DNA of 57,503 nt, taken from the NCBI GenBank assembly GCA_016707605.1, contig JADJHJ010000020.1:1-57503 (forward strand), given 5' to 3'. The position numbers and the translations under genes are program-made. Below, in pieces: positions 44,348-52,546 of the stretch; within the stretch, counting starts at the first letter, position 1; every line of letters begins with the position of its first letter. The DNA comes from Candidatus Promineofilum glycogenicum (GTDB taxonomy: Bacteria > Chloroflexota > Anaerolineae > Promineifilales > Promineifilaceae). The notes under the pieces were generated by a model. The model was not told where the DNA came from. It did not search any database and saw nothing but the letters and a program-made list of their open reading frames with translations.

Positions 44348-45163
44348 ATGAACGACGAGCAAGCTCTGGTTCCTGTCGAGCAAAGAACAGTCGATTTCTA
44401 CGGCGACGAACTGATCGCCGTGCGCGCGGTGGACGGTCAAATCTACGTCTCCCTCGGACATCTGTGCGAAGCGCTGGGCATCGACACCCAGGGCCAGGCG
44501 CGACGCATCAAGCGCCAACCCGTTTTGCTGAAGGGGCATAGCTGGGTAGACATTTTGTCTACTCAGCCCACGCCCCAGCGCCGGCGCTCCCAGGTCTTGC
44601 GGGTTGACCTGGTGCCGCTCTTCCTGACCGGCATCAGCACCCAGAGCATCGGCGAAGCGGCCAACCGGGCCAAGCTGGAGCGCTTTCAGGAAGAGGCGGC
44701 CAAGGTGCTGTGGGAGGCGTTCCAGGAGGGGCGATTGACGGCCGAGTCGTCGTTCGATGACCTGTTGAGCGGAGCCAGCCCGGAGACGGTGCAAGCCTAC
44801 CAGGTGGCCCAGGCGGTGCTGCAACTGGCGCGCAATCAGGTCATGCTCGAAGCGCGGCTGCGCGGCGTGCTGGAAAGCCACGAGCAGCGGCTGGAGGCGG
44901 TCGAAGCGCAACTGCGACTCGACAGCGCTCGCTACGTGACCGAGGAGCAGGCCAGCGCCATCAGCCAGGCGGTCAAGGCGGTGGCCGTGGCTCTGGGCAG
45001 GAAGAGCGGCCGGAATGAGTTCGGCGGCGTGTATGGCGAGATGTACCGCAAGTTCGGCATCTCCGGCTACAAGATGCTGCCGGCGCGGCGGTTCGAGGAG
45101 GCGATGCGCTGGCTGGCGGATTGGCATGGGGAGGTGACGGGGCAGGCGGGATTGCCGTTTTGA
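44348..45163 (+). CDS. Phage antirepressor-like protein (P22_AR_N + ORF6C)
   Basis: 271 residues from the ATG at 44348. The N-terminal P22_AR_N domain is QRTVDFYGDELIAVRAVDGQ, YVSLGHLCEALGIDTQGQAR, RLDLxPxxLTGI-type LRVDLVPLFLTGIST. The C-terminal ORF6C domain (~190-265) is GGVYGEMYRKFGISGYKMLP. A helical, probably coiled-coil middle lies between. Such proteins counter phage repressors, but stand-alone chromosomal copies are common in Chloroflexota. A GTAGACATTTTGTCTAC palindrome is in frame and adds SWVDILSTQP within the N-terminal domain (residues ~64-73). It starts the defence-rich block. Confidence 0.85.
   Translation: MNDEQALVPVEQRTVDFYGDELIAVRAVDGQIYVSLGHLCEALGIDTQGQARRIKRQPVLLKGHSWVDILSTQPTPQRRRSQVLRVDLVPLFLTGISTQSIGEAANRAKLERFQEEAAKVLWEAFQEGRLTAESSFDDLLSGASPETVQAYQVAQAVLQLARNQVMLEARLRGVLESHEQRLEAVEAQLRLDSARYVTEEQASAISQAVKAVAVALGRKSGRNEFGGVYGEMYRKFGISGYKMLPARRFEEAMRWLADWHGEVTGQAGLPF
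44546..44562. repeat. GTAGACA-TGTCTAC palindrome inside the antirepressor gene
   Basis: Same 17-bp palindrome with loop TTT and the same CTGG flank; read in frame. Confidence 0.75.
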
Positions 45164-45176
45164 ACGACGAACGACG

Positions 45177-45327
45177 ACGAGTGGCGAGTGGCGAGTGGCG
45201 AGTGGCGAGTGGCGAGTGGCGAGTGGCGGGTAAAGAGCGCGATCAACGACCACTAGACTACTGACCTACTGACCCACTGACCCACTGACCCACTGACCCA
45301 CTGGATACTGGATACTGACAACTGACC
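45177..45327. repeat. GGCGAGTGGCGAGT and ACTGACCCACTGACC tracts
   Basis: Six GAGTGGC units (45180-45231), then a tract of CTGACCCA units (45259-45305) and GGATACTGGATACTGACAAC just before the mcrB ATG. No promoter or ribosome site is obvious. Confidence 0.85.
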
Positions 45328-48035
45328 ATGACCCCCAACAATACCCAACTCTCCAGCGCCGTCGCTCGCTTGCGCGAGGGGCTGCCGGCGCTGGCCGCGG
45401 ACGGCGAACTGGCGGCCATTGACGCGGCGCGCGACGCAGTGATCGGCCGCTTCGGCGGCAGCTTTGCCCCGGCGAACCTGGCGGCGCTGACGGCCGACGA
45501 GTACCTCGCTTTTCTGCGCTTCGATGTGAACCGGCACTGGTCGGGCATCCACCGCAACGGCACGCGGACGGTGCAGGACATGGACGCGCTACGGCGGGGG
45601 CTGAGTGTGCTGCTGGATGAGGGGCGGCCGTTGGCCGAACGGTACGACGAGGCGACCCGGACGGTCAGGGGGCTGGGCCAGGCGGTGGCCACACCCATCC
45701 TGCACGTGGTCTACCCGGCGCGCTACGGCGTGTGGAACAGCAAGAGCGAGGCGGGGCTGGGGGCGCTGGGCATCTATCCGGCGTTCGGCCGCGGGGCGAC
45801 GGAGGGGGAGCAGTACGCGGCCGTCAACGAGGTGCTGCTGCGCCTGGCGGCCGAGTTGGATGTACAGCTGTGGACGGTGGATACCCTGTGGGAGTGGCTG
45901 AGCCGGCAGCCTGTGGCCACGCCGCGCTACTATCGCATCACCCTGCCCGCCGACCTAGGCGACGACGGGAGCGACGGCCGCGGCGGCTACAACTTCTGGG
46001 CCGACTGCCTGCGCCACGGGGTGGCCGCGGTCAGCTTTGACGACAATCCGCAGGACCCGCAAGTGGCCAGGTTCACCGGCTTGCGGCCCGGCGACCGGCT
46101 GGTGGCCTTTCTGCGCAACAAGACAATCGGCGGCCTGGGGACGGTGACAACGCCCTACGACGAACAGGTGGCCGAAGAGCGCCCGGCGGATCACAACTTC
46201 TTTCGCGGCGGTATGTGGTGGCGCGTCGGCGTGAAGTGGAATCCGGGGAAGCTGAGCGTCGATCAGTTGCCGAAGGACGTAGCCAATCAATTCCTGCACA
46301 AGACAATTCAGGAGTTGACCCCGGCCCAGTTTGCGACCGTGGAGCAGGCCATGAACAAACTAACGCCCCCCGGCCCATCTATCGCCCAGGAGTTCCAGGG
46401 CTTCAGCGCCGACGCTTTCGGCTTTCTGGCTGATTTGCGGGCCAACAACAGCAAGGCGTGGATGGACGACAACCGCGCCCGCTGGCAGAACGCGGTCTTT
46501 GAGCCAATGCGCGCCCTGTTCGCCGACGTCGGCCGCGCCGCCAAGCCGCTCTTCGATGCCTATCTAGTCCCCGATGCACTGGAGACGCGGGCCACAGCCC
46601 ACCACGTGCTGGCACGCATCAACAAGAACTGGGCGGCAAAGGTTAGCGGGCCGTATTACGACTACTACTGGGGTGCGTTCTATCGAGTGGGGCATACTAA
46701 ACAGGCCGACGCTCAGTTGCACGTCACCATTCACCCGGAACGGGTTCGCTTTGGTTTCTATATGGGTGAGTCCGCTATGGACGCCCACTTTCGTCAAAAC
46801 ATACAAGAGAACCCCGGGCCTCTCTTTAATCTTTTGCGAGGCCCTGACCTGCTCAACAACTTCCGTTTCGAGCGCATCTATCCTGACGGCCGCCGGGAGG
46901 CAGTGAGGATCGAGTCGGCAGCCGATCTGCGCGAATGGATCATCACCGGCGACTACAACCTGCTACAAGACTTTACGCCAGTCGAAACCGTCGCCCTCGG
47001 CCCGGCGCTGGCCGACCGGGTCTTTGAGGCGTTCCGGCGTGTCTTCCCGGTCTATCTATGGGCAGTGGCCGATGAGCCAACCTTGCCCATCGAACGTTAT
47101 CTGGCGGCGGAGTTCCCGCCCGACGACATTGACATCGTAGACCCTGACCCGCCGCCCGCGCCCTACCTCCTGGCCGACTTCACCGCCGAAACCCACCTGA
47201 CCGGCGACACGACCCAGGAACTGCTGGACATGCTGACCGACCCGCGCAAGCGGCAGGTGCTATTCTATGGCCCGCCGGGCACGGGCAAGTCCTACGTCGC
47301 CCAGGCGTTGGGCAAGCTCATCACCGGGCTGGCCGACCCGCCGGCCGAGCGCCTGACGATGGTGCAGTTCCACCCGGCTTACGGCTATGAGGAGTTCATC
47401 GAGGGCATCCGGCCGGAGAGCGTGGACCGTGGCAACGGACAGCACGCCATTAGCTACCCGCCGCGGGCGGGCGTGTTCGTCAGGTTCTGTCGCACCGCGG
47501 CCCAGATCGGCCAGCCGTGCGTCTTCATCATTGACGAGATCAACCGCGGCAACATCCCGCGCATCTTCGGCGAGTTGATGCTGCTGCTGGAGTACCGCGA
47601 GCGGCGCATCCCCCTGCCCTACTCCGGCGAGACGTTCACCATTCCGGCCAACGTCCATCTGATCGGCACGATGAACACGGCCGACCGCTCCATCGCCCTG
47701 ATCGACTTCGCCCTGCGGCGGCGCTTCCACTTCGTTAACTTCCGCGCCGACGCGGAGCTGTTCGAGCGCTGGCTGGCGGCCACCCATCGCCCTTGCCTTA
47801 TCTGGGCCGGCTCTACCGGCGGCTGATCGGCGTGGACGGCATCGAGGACGCCAACTTCGCCATCGGCCCCAGCCTGTTTATGCGGCCGGGATTGGACGAG
47901 GCCGGATTGCGGCGCGTCTGGAAGCACAGCGTCATCCCCTACCTGGAAGAGTACTACTTCGACCAACCGGAGAAGGTGGCGCGCTGGGCGTGGGACGGGG
48001 CGCTGCTGGGCGAGTTGCGCAGGGAGCCGGGATGA
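45328..48035 (+). CDS. mcrB: McrB-like GTPase/AAA+ with EVE-like and DUF2461-like domains, frameshifted
   Basis: About 900 residues when a shift near 47785 is repaired. Order: an uncharacterised ~190-residue N-terminal region (VRGLGQAVATPILHVVYPAR, YGVWNSKSEAGLGALGIYP); a PUA/EVE-like module at ~205-300 (YYRITLPADLGDDG, RFTGLRPGDRLVAFLRNKTI, GGLGTVTTPY); a DUF2461-like region at ~345-520 (FSADAFGFLADLRANNSKAW, RINKNWAAKVSGPYYDYYWG); then the McrB AAA+ with Walker A GPPGTGKS (~647), Walker B VFIIDEINRGN (~732) and sensor GTMNTADRSIALIDFALRRR. The tail (GRLYRRLIGVDGIEDANFAI) is in another frame and ends in TGA overlapping mcrC. Predicted type IV restriction motor recognising modified DNA. Confidence 0.85.
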
Positions 48036-49285
48036 GCGCGCCCGCGGCCGGCGGGCCGACCGAGTTGTGGCTGGTGGAGAATGGCACGCTGACGACCGAC
48101 GCGCTGTCGGCGGCTCAGGTCGCCCGCCTGCGGGCGGAGTTCGGCCGCGCCGTCGTCGTGCGCCCCAGTTGGCAAGCCGGCGCGGTGGAGCTGGCCGCCC
48201 GCGATCTCATCGGCGTCATCGCCTTCGGCGGCGATGCGGCCGGCGGGCTGCGGCTGCACATCCAGCCCAAGACGCCGCTGGCCAATCTGTTCTTCATGTT
48301 GACTTACGCCTATGAGTTGCCCGACTTCCGTGGGGCGGAGTCGCCGCTGGCCACGGCCGATGACCTGTTCGCCTTTCTGGTGGACATCTTCGTCAAGCGG
48401 GTCGATCGGCTGGTGCGCGACGGCATCGCCCGCGGCTACGTGGAGAGCGACGACGACCCGGCCTTTCTGCGCGGGCGGCTGCGGCCGATGGAGCATCTGC
48501 GGCGCAGCGCCACCCGGCCGGGCCGCTTCCCGCAACAACTGAATGAGTTCACCGCCGACCTGCCGGAGAATCGCATCCTGAAGTTCACCCTGTGGCGGCT
48601 GGCGCGGGCCGGGCCGGGCGACGATGCGCTGCGCCGCCGCCTGCGCCGCACGCTGTCGGCCTTCAGCGAGGTGAGCCTGGCCGCCGTCACCCCGGCCGAT
48701 TGCGAGCGCGTCGTCTACACCCGGCTCAACGAGAGCTACCGCACGCCGGTCAATCTGGCGCGGCTCTTCCTGCAACACCTGTCGCTGGAGGGGCACGCCG
48801 GGGGGACGCCGTTCATGAGCTATCTGCTGCCGATGGCCAAGGTGTTCGAGGCGTTCGTCGGCCGCTACTTGCGCGACAGCTATCGCGGCCACCCACGGCT
48901 GCGGGTGGAGTTGCAGCGGCCTATCGCCCTGGATGAGGAAGCGCGCGTGGCTGGACGGCCCGACATCGTCCTCTATCGCAACGGGCAACCGTGGGCCATC
49001 CTGGATACGAAGTACAAGCTATTCGATGACGCCCCGAACGACACCGACCGCAATCAGATGTACGCCTACTGCGGCGCGATGGGCGTGCGGCGGGCGGTGC
49101 TGGTCTATGCCGATGCCGCGCCGGTGGACTACGTTGTGCGGCTGCGGGGCGGCGCGGGGCCAGTGACGCTGGCGGCGCAATCGCTGGCGCTGGATGGGGC
49201 GCTGGCGGAGTTTCAGGCGCGTTGCGCCGACTGGGCCGCCAGCGTGGGGCTGGCGCACGACAGCCCGCCGCCCGCGCCGGCCTGA
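48032..49285 (+). CDS. mcrC: McrC-like restriction nuclease subunit
   Basis: 417 residues. The ATG overlaps the mcrB stop (ATGA), as expected for coupled translation, with GGGAG upstream. The N-terminal half has LRLHIQPKTPLANLFFMLTY and FVKRVDRLVRDGIARGYVES; then GRLRPMEHLRR and FTADLPENRILKFTLWRL. The C-terminal PD-(D/E)XK nuclease is GRPDIVLYRNGQPWAILDTK (Asp ~310, DTK ~326) followed by QMYAYC. It cuts DNA together with the McrB ring and belongs to the McrBC 5-methylcytosine restriction family (DUF2357-free short type). Confidence 0.92.
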   Translation: MSAPAAGGPTELWLVENGTLTTDALSAAQVARLRAEFGRAVVVRPSWQAGAVELAARDLIGVIAFGGDAAGGLRLHIQPKTPLANLFFMLTYAYELPDFRGAESPLATADDLFAFLVDIFVKRVDRLVRDGIARGYVESDDDPAFLRGRLRPMEHLRRSATRPGRFPQQLNEFTADLPENRILKFTLWRLARAGPGDDALRRRLRRTLSAFSEVSLAAVTPADCERVVYTRLNESYRTPVNLARLFLQHLSLEGHAGGTPFMSYLLPMAKVFEAFVGRYLRDSYRGHPRLRVELQRPIALDEEARVAGRPDIVLYRNGQPWAILDTKYKLFDDAPNDTDRNQMYAYCGAMGVRRAVLVYADAAPVDYVVRLRGGAGPVTLAAQSLALDGALAEFQARCADWAASVGLAHDSPPPAPA

Positions 49286-49294
49286 TCTCCCGCG

Positions 49295-49719
49295 CTACGG
49301 AATGGTCATACCCCGGTTGAGCCGTCGCGACGGGTCGTAGTAGGCCCGGAGCGCCGACAGCCTGGCCCAGGTCGGCTTTCAGGCGGCCAGTGTAGTCGGC
49401 CAGTATAGCGCTCAGGGGCGGCGCGGGAACATGGCCGACGGCGCTGAGCAACAGTTCGGCGTCGCGGTGGCCAAAGGCGGCGTCCGCGCCGGAGCGGCGC
49501 ATCGCCCCGCCGGCGTGGCGCACCTCGACCATGAGGAGCGGCGCGCGGCCGGCCTGCAACGTGCCATAGCGGACGAGGGTGTCGATGGTCGCGTCGCTCA
49601 GATCGCCCAGCCAGCCGCCGTAGACGGTGGCGCCGGGAAGAGGCGCACGGTTATGGCCGTGACGATGGCCAGGCTGCCGCGGCCGCCGCGCAAGCCCCAG
49701 AAGAGGTCGGGGTTCTCAT
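49295..49719 (-). pseudogene. FAD-linked oxidase (BBE-type), 5'-truncated remnant
   Basis: Minus-strand pieces fit an FAD-binding (PCMH/BBE) oxidoreductase: DENPDLFWGLRGGRGSLAIV near 49720-49640, then GGWLGDLSDATIDTLVRYG, LLMVEVRHAGGAMRRSGADA, FGHRDAELLLSAVGHVP, and finally the BBE end ALRAYYDPSRRLNRGMTIP before TAG at 49295-49297. At least two frameshifts separate these pieces. The N-terminal half, including the FAD-binding region, is missing and is replaced at 49720 by a transposase remnant, so the gene was cut by an insertion and then decayed. Confidence 0.8.
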
Positions 49720-50055
49720 CGTGAACTCAAGAGCAACTTCGGCCTCGGCCACAAACAGTGCTGGAATCCCGTCGCCGCCGTCACCTCGGTCCAGTGGAGT
49801 GCCTGGGTCTACGCTGTCCTGCTGCTGGCCGGCTACCGCACCTGGGGCTTGACCCGCGCTCCCGCTGTCCCCACCCGCTGGTGGCCGGGCGCGCCGCGCT
49901 GGTCGCTCAATACCTTGGGGCGTGCTTACCGCGCGGCCTTATGGGGTAGTCATCAATTTCGGCCTCTTTGGTCGCCATCATCGCCTGATTGGGCCGAAAA
50001 GGAGGCTCTCCTGCTCGCCTTACGCAACGCGGCCTTTGCTTCGGCCCGTTCCTGA
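49720..50055 (+). mobile_element. Transposase C-terminal remnant (DDE type)
   Basis: One open frame from the junction gives RELKSNFGLGHKQCWNPVAA, VTSVQWSAWVYAVLLLAGYR and a basic tail ending at TGA 50055. The E-L-K-x-x-x-G-L-G-H-x-Q segment fits the end of DDE transposases of IS4/IS701-like groups, where the Glu is the last catalytic residue. The rest of the element, and its inverted ends, were not found. An imperfect inverted repeat (GGCTGCCAT / ATGACAGCC, 50097-50119) lies after it. Confidence 0.65.
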
Positions 50056-50143
50056 CCCTTTATAACCCGCTCTCCGCCCTTCTAATAACTGAACAGGCTG
50101 CCATCTTTCCGATGACAGCCTCTTCAAATGGCCAAAGTCCAGA

Positions 50144-50169
50144 GCACAGGATAAGAATCCTGTGCTACA
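50144..50169. repeat. ACAGGATAAGAATCCTGT palindrome at the aldo-keto reductase stop
   Basis: Same family as 13031. The TAG stop of the minus-strand gene (50165-50167) lies in its conserved CTACA flank. Confidence 0.85.
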
Positions 50170-51202
50170 TGGGCCAGCGGTCGGTTTTGAGCTTGCCTAC
50201 GGATTGACCGTAGATCAGGTCGCCGCGGACGAAGTCGTTCCAGAAGGTGTGGGGGTATTCGCGCGGCAGGGGGCGGACGGCGGTCAGAGCGTCCATCTGT
50301 TCGGCCGACAACTCGAAGTCGAGCGCGCCGAGGTTGTCTTCCAGTTGCGACAGGCGGCGCGCGCCGACGATGGGGATGACGTTGGGGGCGCGGCGGGTGG
50401 CCCAGTGGATGGCGATCTGCGACGGGGTGCGGCCGACTTCTTCGGCAATACGCACGACCACCTCGGCCGCGGCCCGCGCCGTCTCGTCGATCTGCCGGGC
50501 GCGAGTCGGCTCGCCGGGGCCTTCGGGGCGGTTGAACTTGCCGGTCAGCGCGCCGCCGCCCAGCAGGTCGAAGGCCAGGACGGACAGCCCCAGGGCGCGA
50601 GTCATGGGCAGCACGTCGGCCTCGATGCCGCGATTGACGACGTTGTAGGCCCCCTGATAGGCGACGAAGGCCGACCAGCCGCGCAGCTCGGCGATGGCCT
50701 GGGCGCGCGAGACGACCCAGGCGGGGGTGTCGCTGATGCCGACGTAGAGCACCTTGCCGGCGCGCACCAGGTCATCCAGCCCGCGCAAGACCTCTTCGGG
50801 CCGGGTGCTATAGTCCCACATGTGTAGGTAGAGCAGGTCGATGTGGTCGGTGGCCAGGCGGCCGAGCGACTGCTCGACGGTGCGCACCATGTTCTTGCGG
50901 GCGTTGCCGCCGGCGTTGAGGTCGGCCGGGTTGCTGCCGGGGCGGCGCAGGGTGTATTTGGTGGCAATGACCCAGTAGTCGCGGTCGGCGGCAACGAATT
51001 CGCCAACGAAGCGTTCGGCCGTGCCGTTGGTATAGTTGCTGCTGGTGTCGATGAAGTTGCCGCCGCCGGCGGCGAAGGCGTCGAACATCTGGCGGCTGGC
51101 GTCTTGCGACGCGCCCCAGCCCCAATCTTCGCCGAAGGTCATGGTGCCGAGGCAGATGTCGGAGACGCGCAGGCCGGAGGGGCCGAGGAGTTGGTAGTTC
51201 AT
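50165..51202 (-). CDS. Aldo/keto reductase
   Basis: 345 residues, usual for the family. The catalytic tetrad is visible: Asp and Tyr in GGNFIDTSSNYTNGTAERFV, Lys in VIATKYTL, His in LLYLHMWDYS. NADPH-binding end: PIVGARRLSQLEDNLGALDF. It reduces carbonyls in the cytoplasm; the substrate is unknown. Its stop codon is within an ACAGGATAAG-type repeat, so the last residues (KTDRWPM) may be altered. The start follows a TTAGGGATT tract and has no clear ribosome site. Confidence 0.92.
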   Translation of the reverse strand: MNYQLLGPSGLRVSDICLGTMTFGEDWGWGASQDASRQMFDAFAAGGGNFIDTSSNYTNGTAERFVGEFVAADRDYWVIATKYTLRRPGSNPADLNAGGNARKNMVRTVEQSLGRLATDHIDLLYLHMWDYSTRPEEVLRGLDDLVRAGKVLYVGISDTPAWVVSRAQAIAELRGWSAFVAYQGAYNVVNRGIEADVLPMTRALGLSVLAFDLLGGGALTGKFNRPEGPGEPTRARQIDETARAAAEVVVRIAEEVGRTPSQIAIHWATRRAPNVIPIVGARRLSQLEDNLGALDFELSAEQMDALTAVRPLPREYPHTFWNDFVRGDLIYGQSVGKLKTDRWPM

Positions 51203-51203
51203 A

Positions 51204-51251
51204 ATTAGGTGTTAGGGATTAGGTGTTAGGGATTAGGGATTAGGGATTAGG
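51204..51251. repeat. TTAGGGATTAGGTGTTAGGG tract
   Basis: Five to six heptamer units directly before the aldo-keto reductase start codon. Confidence 0.85.
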
Positions 51252-51275
51252 GAGCGACGAGCGACGGGTTGAGAG

Positions 51276-52182
51276 TTACTGGCCGGGGCGGCCGTGGCAC
51301 TGTTTGTACTTTTTGCCGCTGCCGCAGGGACAGGGGTCGTTGCGGCCGACTTTGACTTTGGGCGCGGGTTTGGCCGGCTGTGTGGCTGGTTGCTTGGGCG
51401 AGCGCGGCGCTGATTGGGCGGCCTGCGCCGCTCTTTCTCGCTCGATTTGCTGCTCCCACCGAACCATGTCCGCCAGTTGGACGTACTTCCCGGCCAGGTC
51501 GTAAACGGGCGGGTCGTCGCCAATCAACTCACCGCGCATTCGGGCTTCATAGTAGTCGCGGTCGAGAAGCATTTCGTCGTTATCATCGCGGGCAAGCAGA
51601 GCCAGGGCCTGCGGGCGGCTGGCCTCGTCCTGGATGCCCGACAGCGCCAAAAGGATCCACAACCACGTCTCATCAATGGCCTCGGCCGGCAGTTGGGGAA
51701 TGACCGCCGCGGCGGGCAACTGGGCGCGCAGGGCGGCGGCGACGGTGTCGCGCGTCTCCGGGTGGCGGCGGGCGATCCTGGCCAGGATGGAGGCGGCCGA
51801 GGAGCGGCCGTAATGGAACTCTGTTCCGGTGGGGGTGGCGAGGACGCGCATAAAGTAGGGCACAGCCGGCGGCCCGAAGTATTGCGGGGCATCCTCGAAC
51901 CATTCGATCGTGTCCTGAAGCTCGTCATCGAGGTACAGGTCGGCGAAGGTGGGCAGCGCCGCCTCCGTGGCCCAGGCAATCAGCAGCCGGCCGGCGTGGA
52001 CGAAGCGAAACCAGCGCGGGTCGCCGTCGGGCCAGTCGTCGTCGTAGCTGTCGCGGAACAGATCGAGAACGAGCGGCTCGGCCTCGGCCCGGCGTTCGAA
52101 GAGGCCATGATCAGGGGCACTGGGCGGGCCGCTCTAGTTGGGCCAGGAGGGTGGTGGTGGGGAGGGAAAGGTAGGTGGGCAT
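51276..52182 (-). CDS. SEC-C motif protein (DUF1186-like), frameshifted
   Basis: About 300 residues after repair. The start ATG 52182 gives MPTYLSLPTTTLLAQLERPA, then stops; the next frame goes on with DHGLFERRAEAEPLVLDLFR, RFVHAGRLLIAWATEAALPT, FADLYLDDELQDTIEWFEDA. The rest is HEAT-like helices (SILARIARRHPETRDTVAAA, TWLWILLALSGIQDEASRPQ), a basic linker, and a C-terminal zinc SEC-C motif GRNDPCPCGSGKKYKQCHG. The shift is near 52115 in a CCCC run. SEC-C motifs bind zinc and often mediate binding to SecB/ribosome or nucleic acid. Function unknown. Confidence 0.75.
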
Positions 52183-52207
52183 GGGAATTGGGAGTTATGA
52201 ATTAGGA

Positions 52208-52546
52208 ATGAAGAGATTAACGCAAAGACGCGAAGACGCCAAGGCGCGTAGGAAAACGCTCCCATGGCGCTGGACGGCCGCCGGCGCGGTGGACGATTCG
52301 CCCCTCGATCCCGATATGATCAATGACTCGGTGGCCCCCATCCTGGCGGCGCTGGAGCCACGGGCGGCGGCCGAGTTATGCCTGCGGGCCGCGGCCGAGG
52401 CCGACGCCGAGGTGGCCGCCCTGTCGCCGGCGATGACGGCGGCCATCGAGCAGGCGATGGCCGAGGGGCGGGTGTTCATGCGGCTGGATCGGGGGTTGCA
52501 TCGGGCGGGACATCTGGCGGATATTGAGCGGGCGCTGAGTGGCTAG
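52208..52546 (+). CDS. Hypothetical protein, start inside a repeat
   Basis: 112 residues. The first ~18 residues (MKRLTQRREDAKARRK) are the translation of an ACGCAAAGACGCGAAGACGC repeat; the rest (MINDSVAPILAALEPRAAAE, LCLRAAAEADAEVAALSPAM) is an Ala/Glu-rich helical stretch that I do not recognise. It overlaps the end of the convergent Mrr gene by 71 bases. It could be a real small protein starting at 52317, or a spurious ORF in GC-rich DNA. Confidence 0.3.
   Translation: MKRLTQRREDAKARRKTLPWRWTAAGAVDDSPLDPDMINDSVAPILAALEPRAAAELCLRAAAEADAEVAALSPAMTAAIEQAMAEGRVFMRLDRGLHRAGHLADIERALSG
52212..52247. repeat. ACGCAAAGACGCGAAGACGC half repeat
   Basis: One arm of the CTCACGCAAAGGCGC family without its inverted partner. 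Confidence 0.6.
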
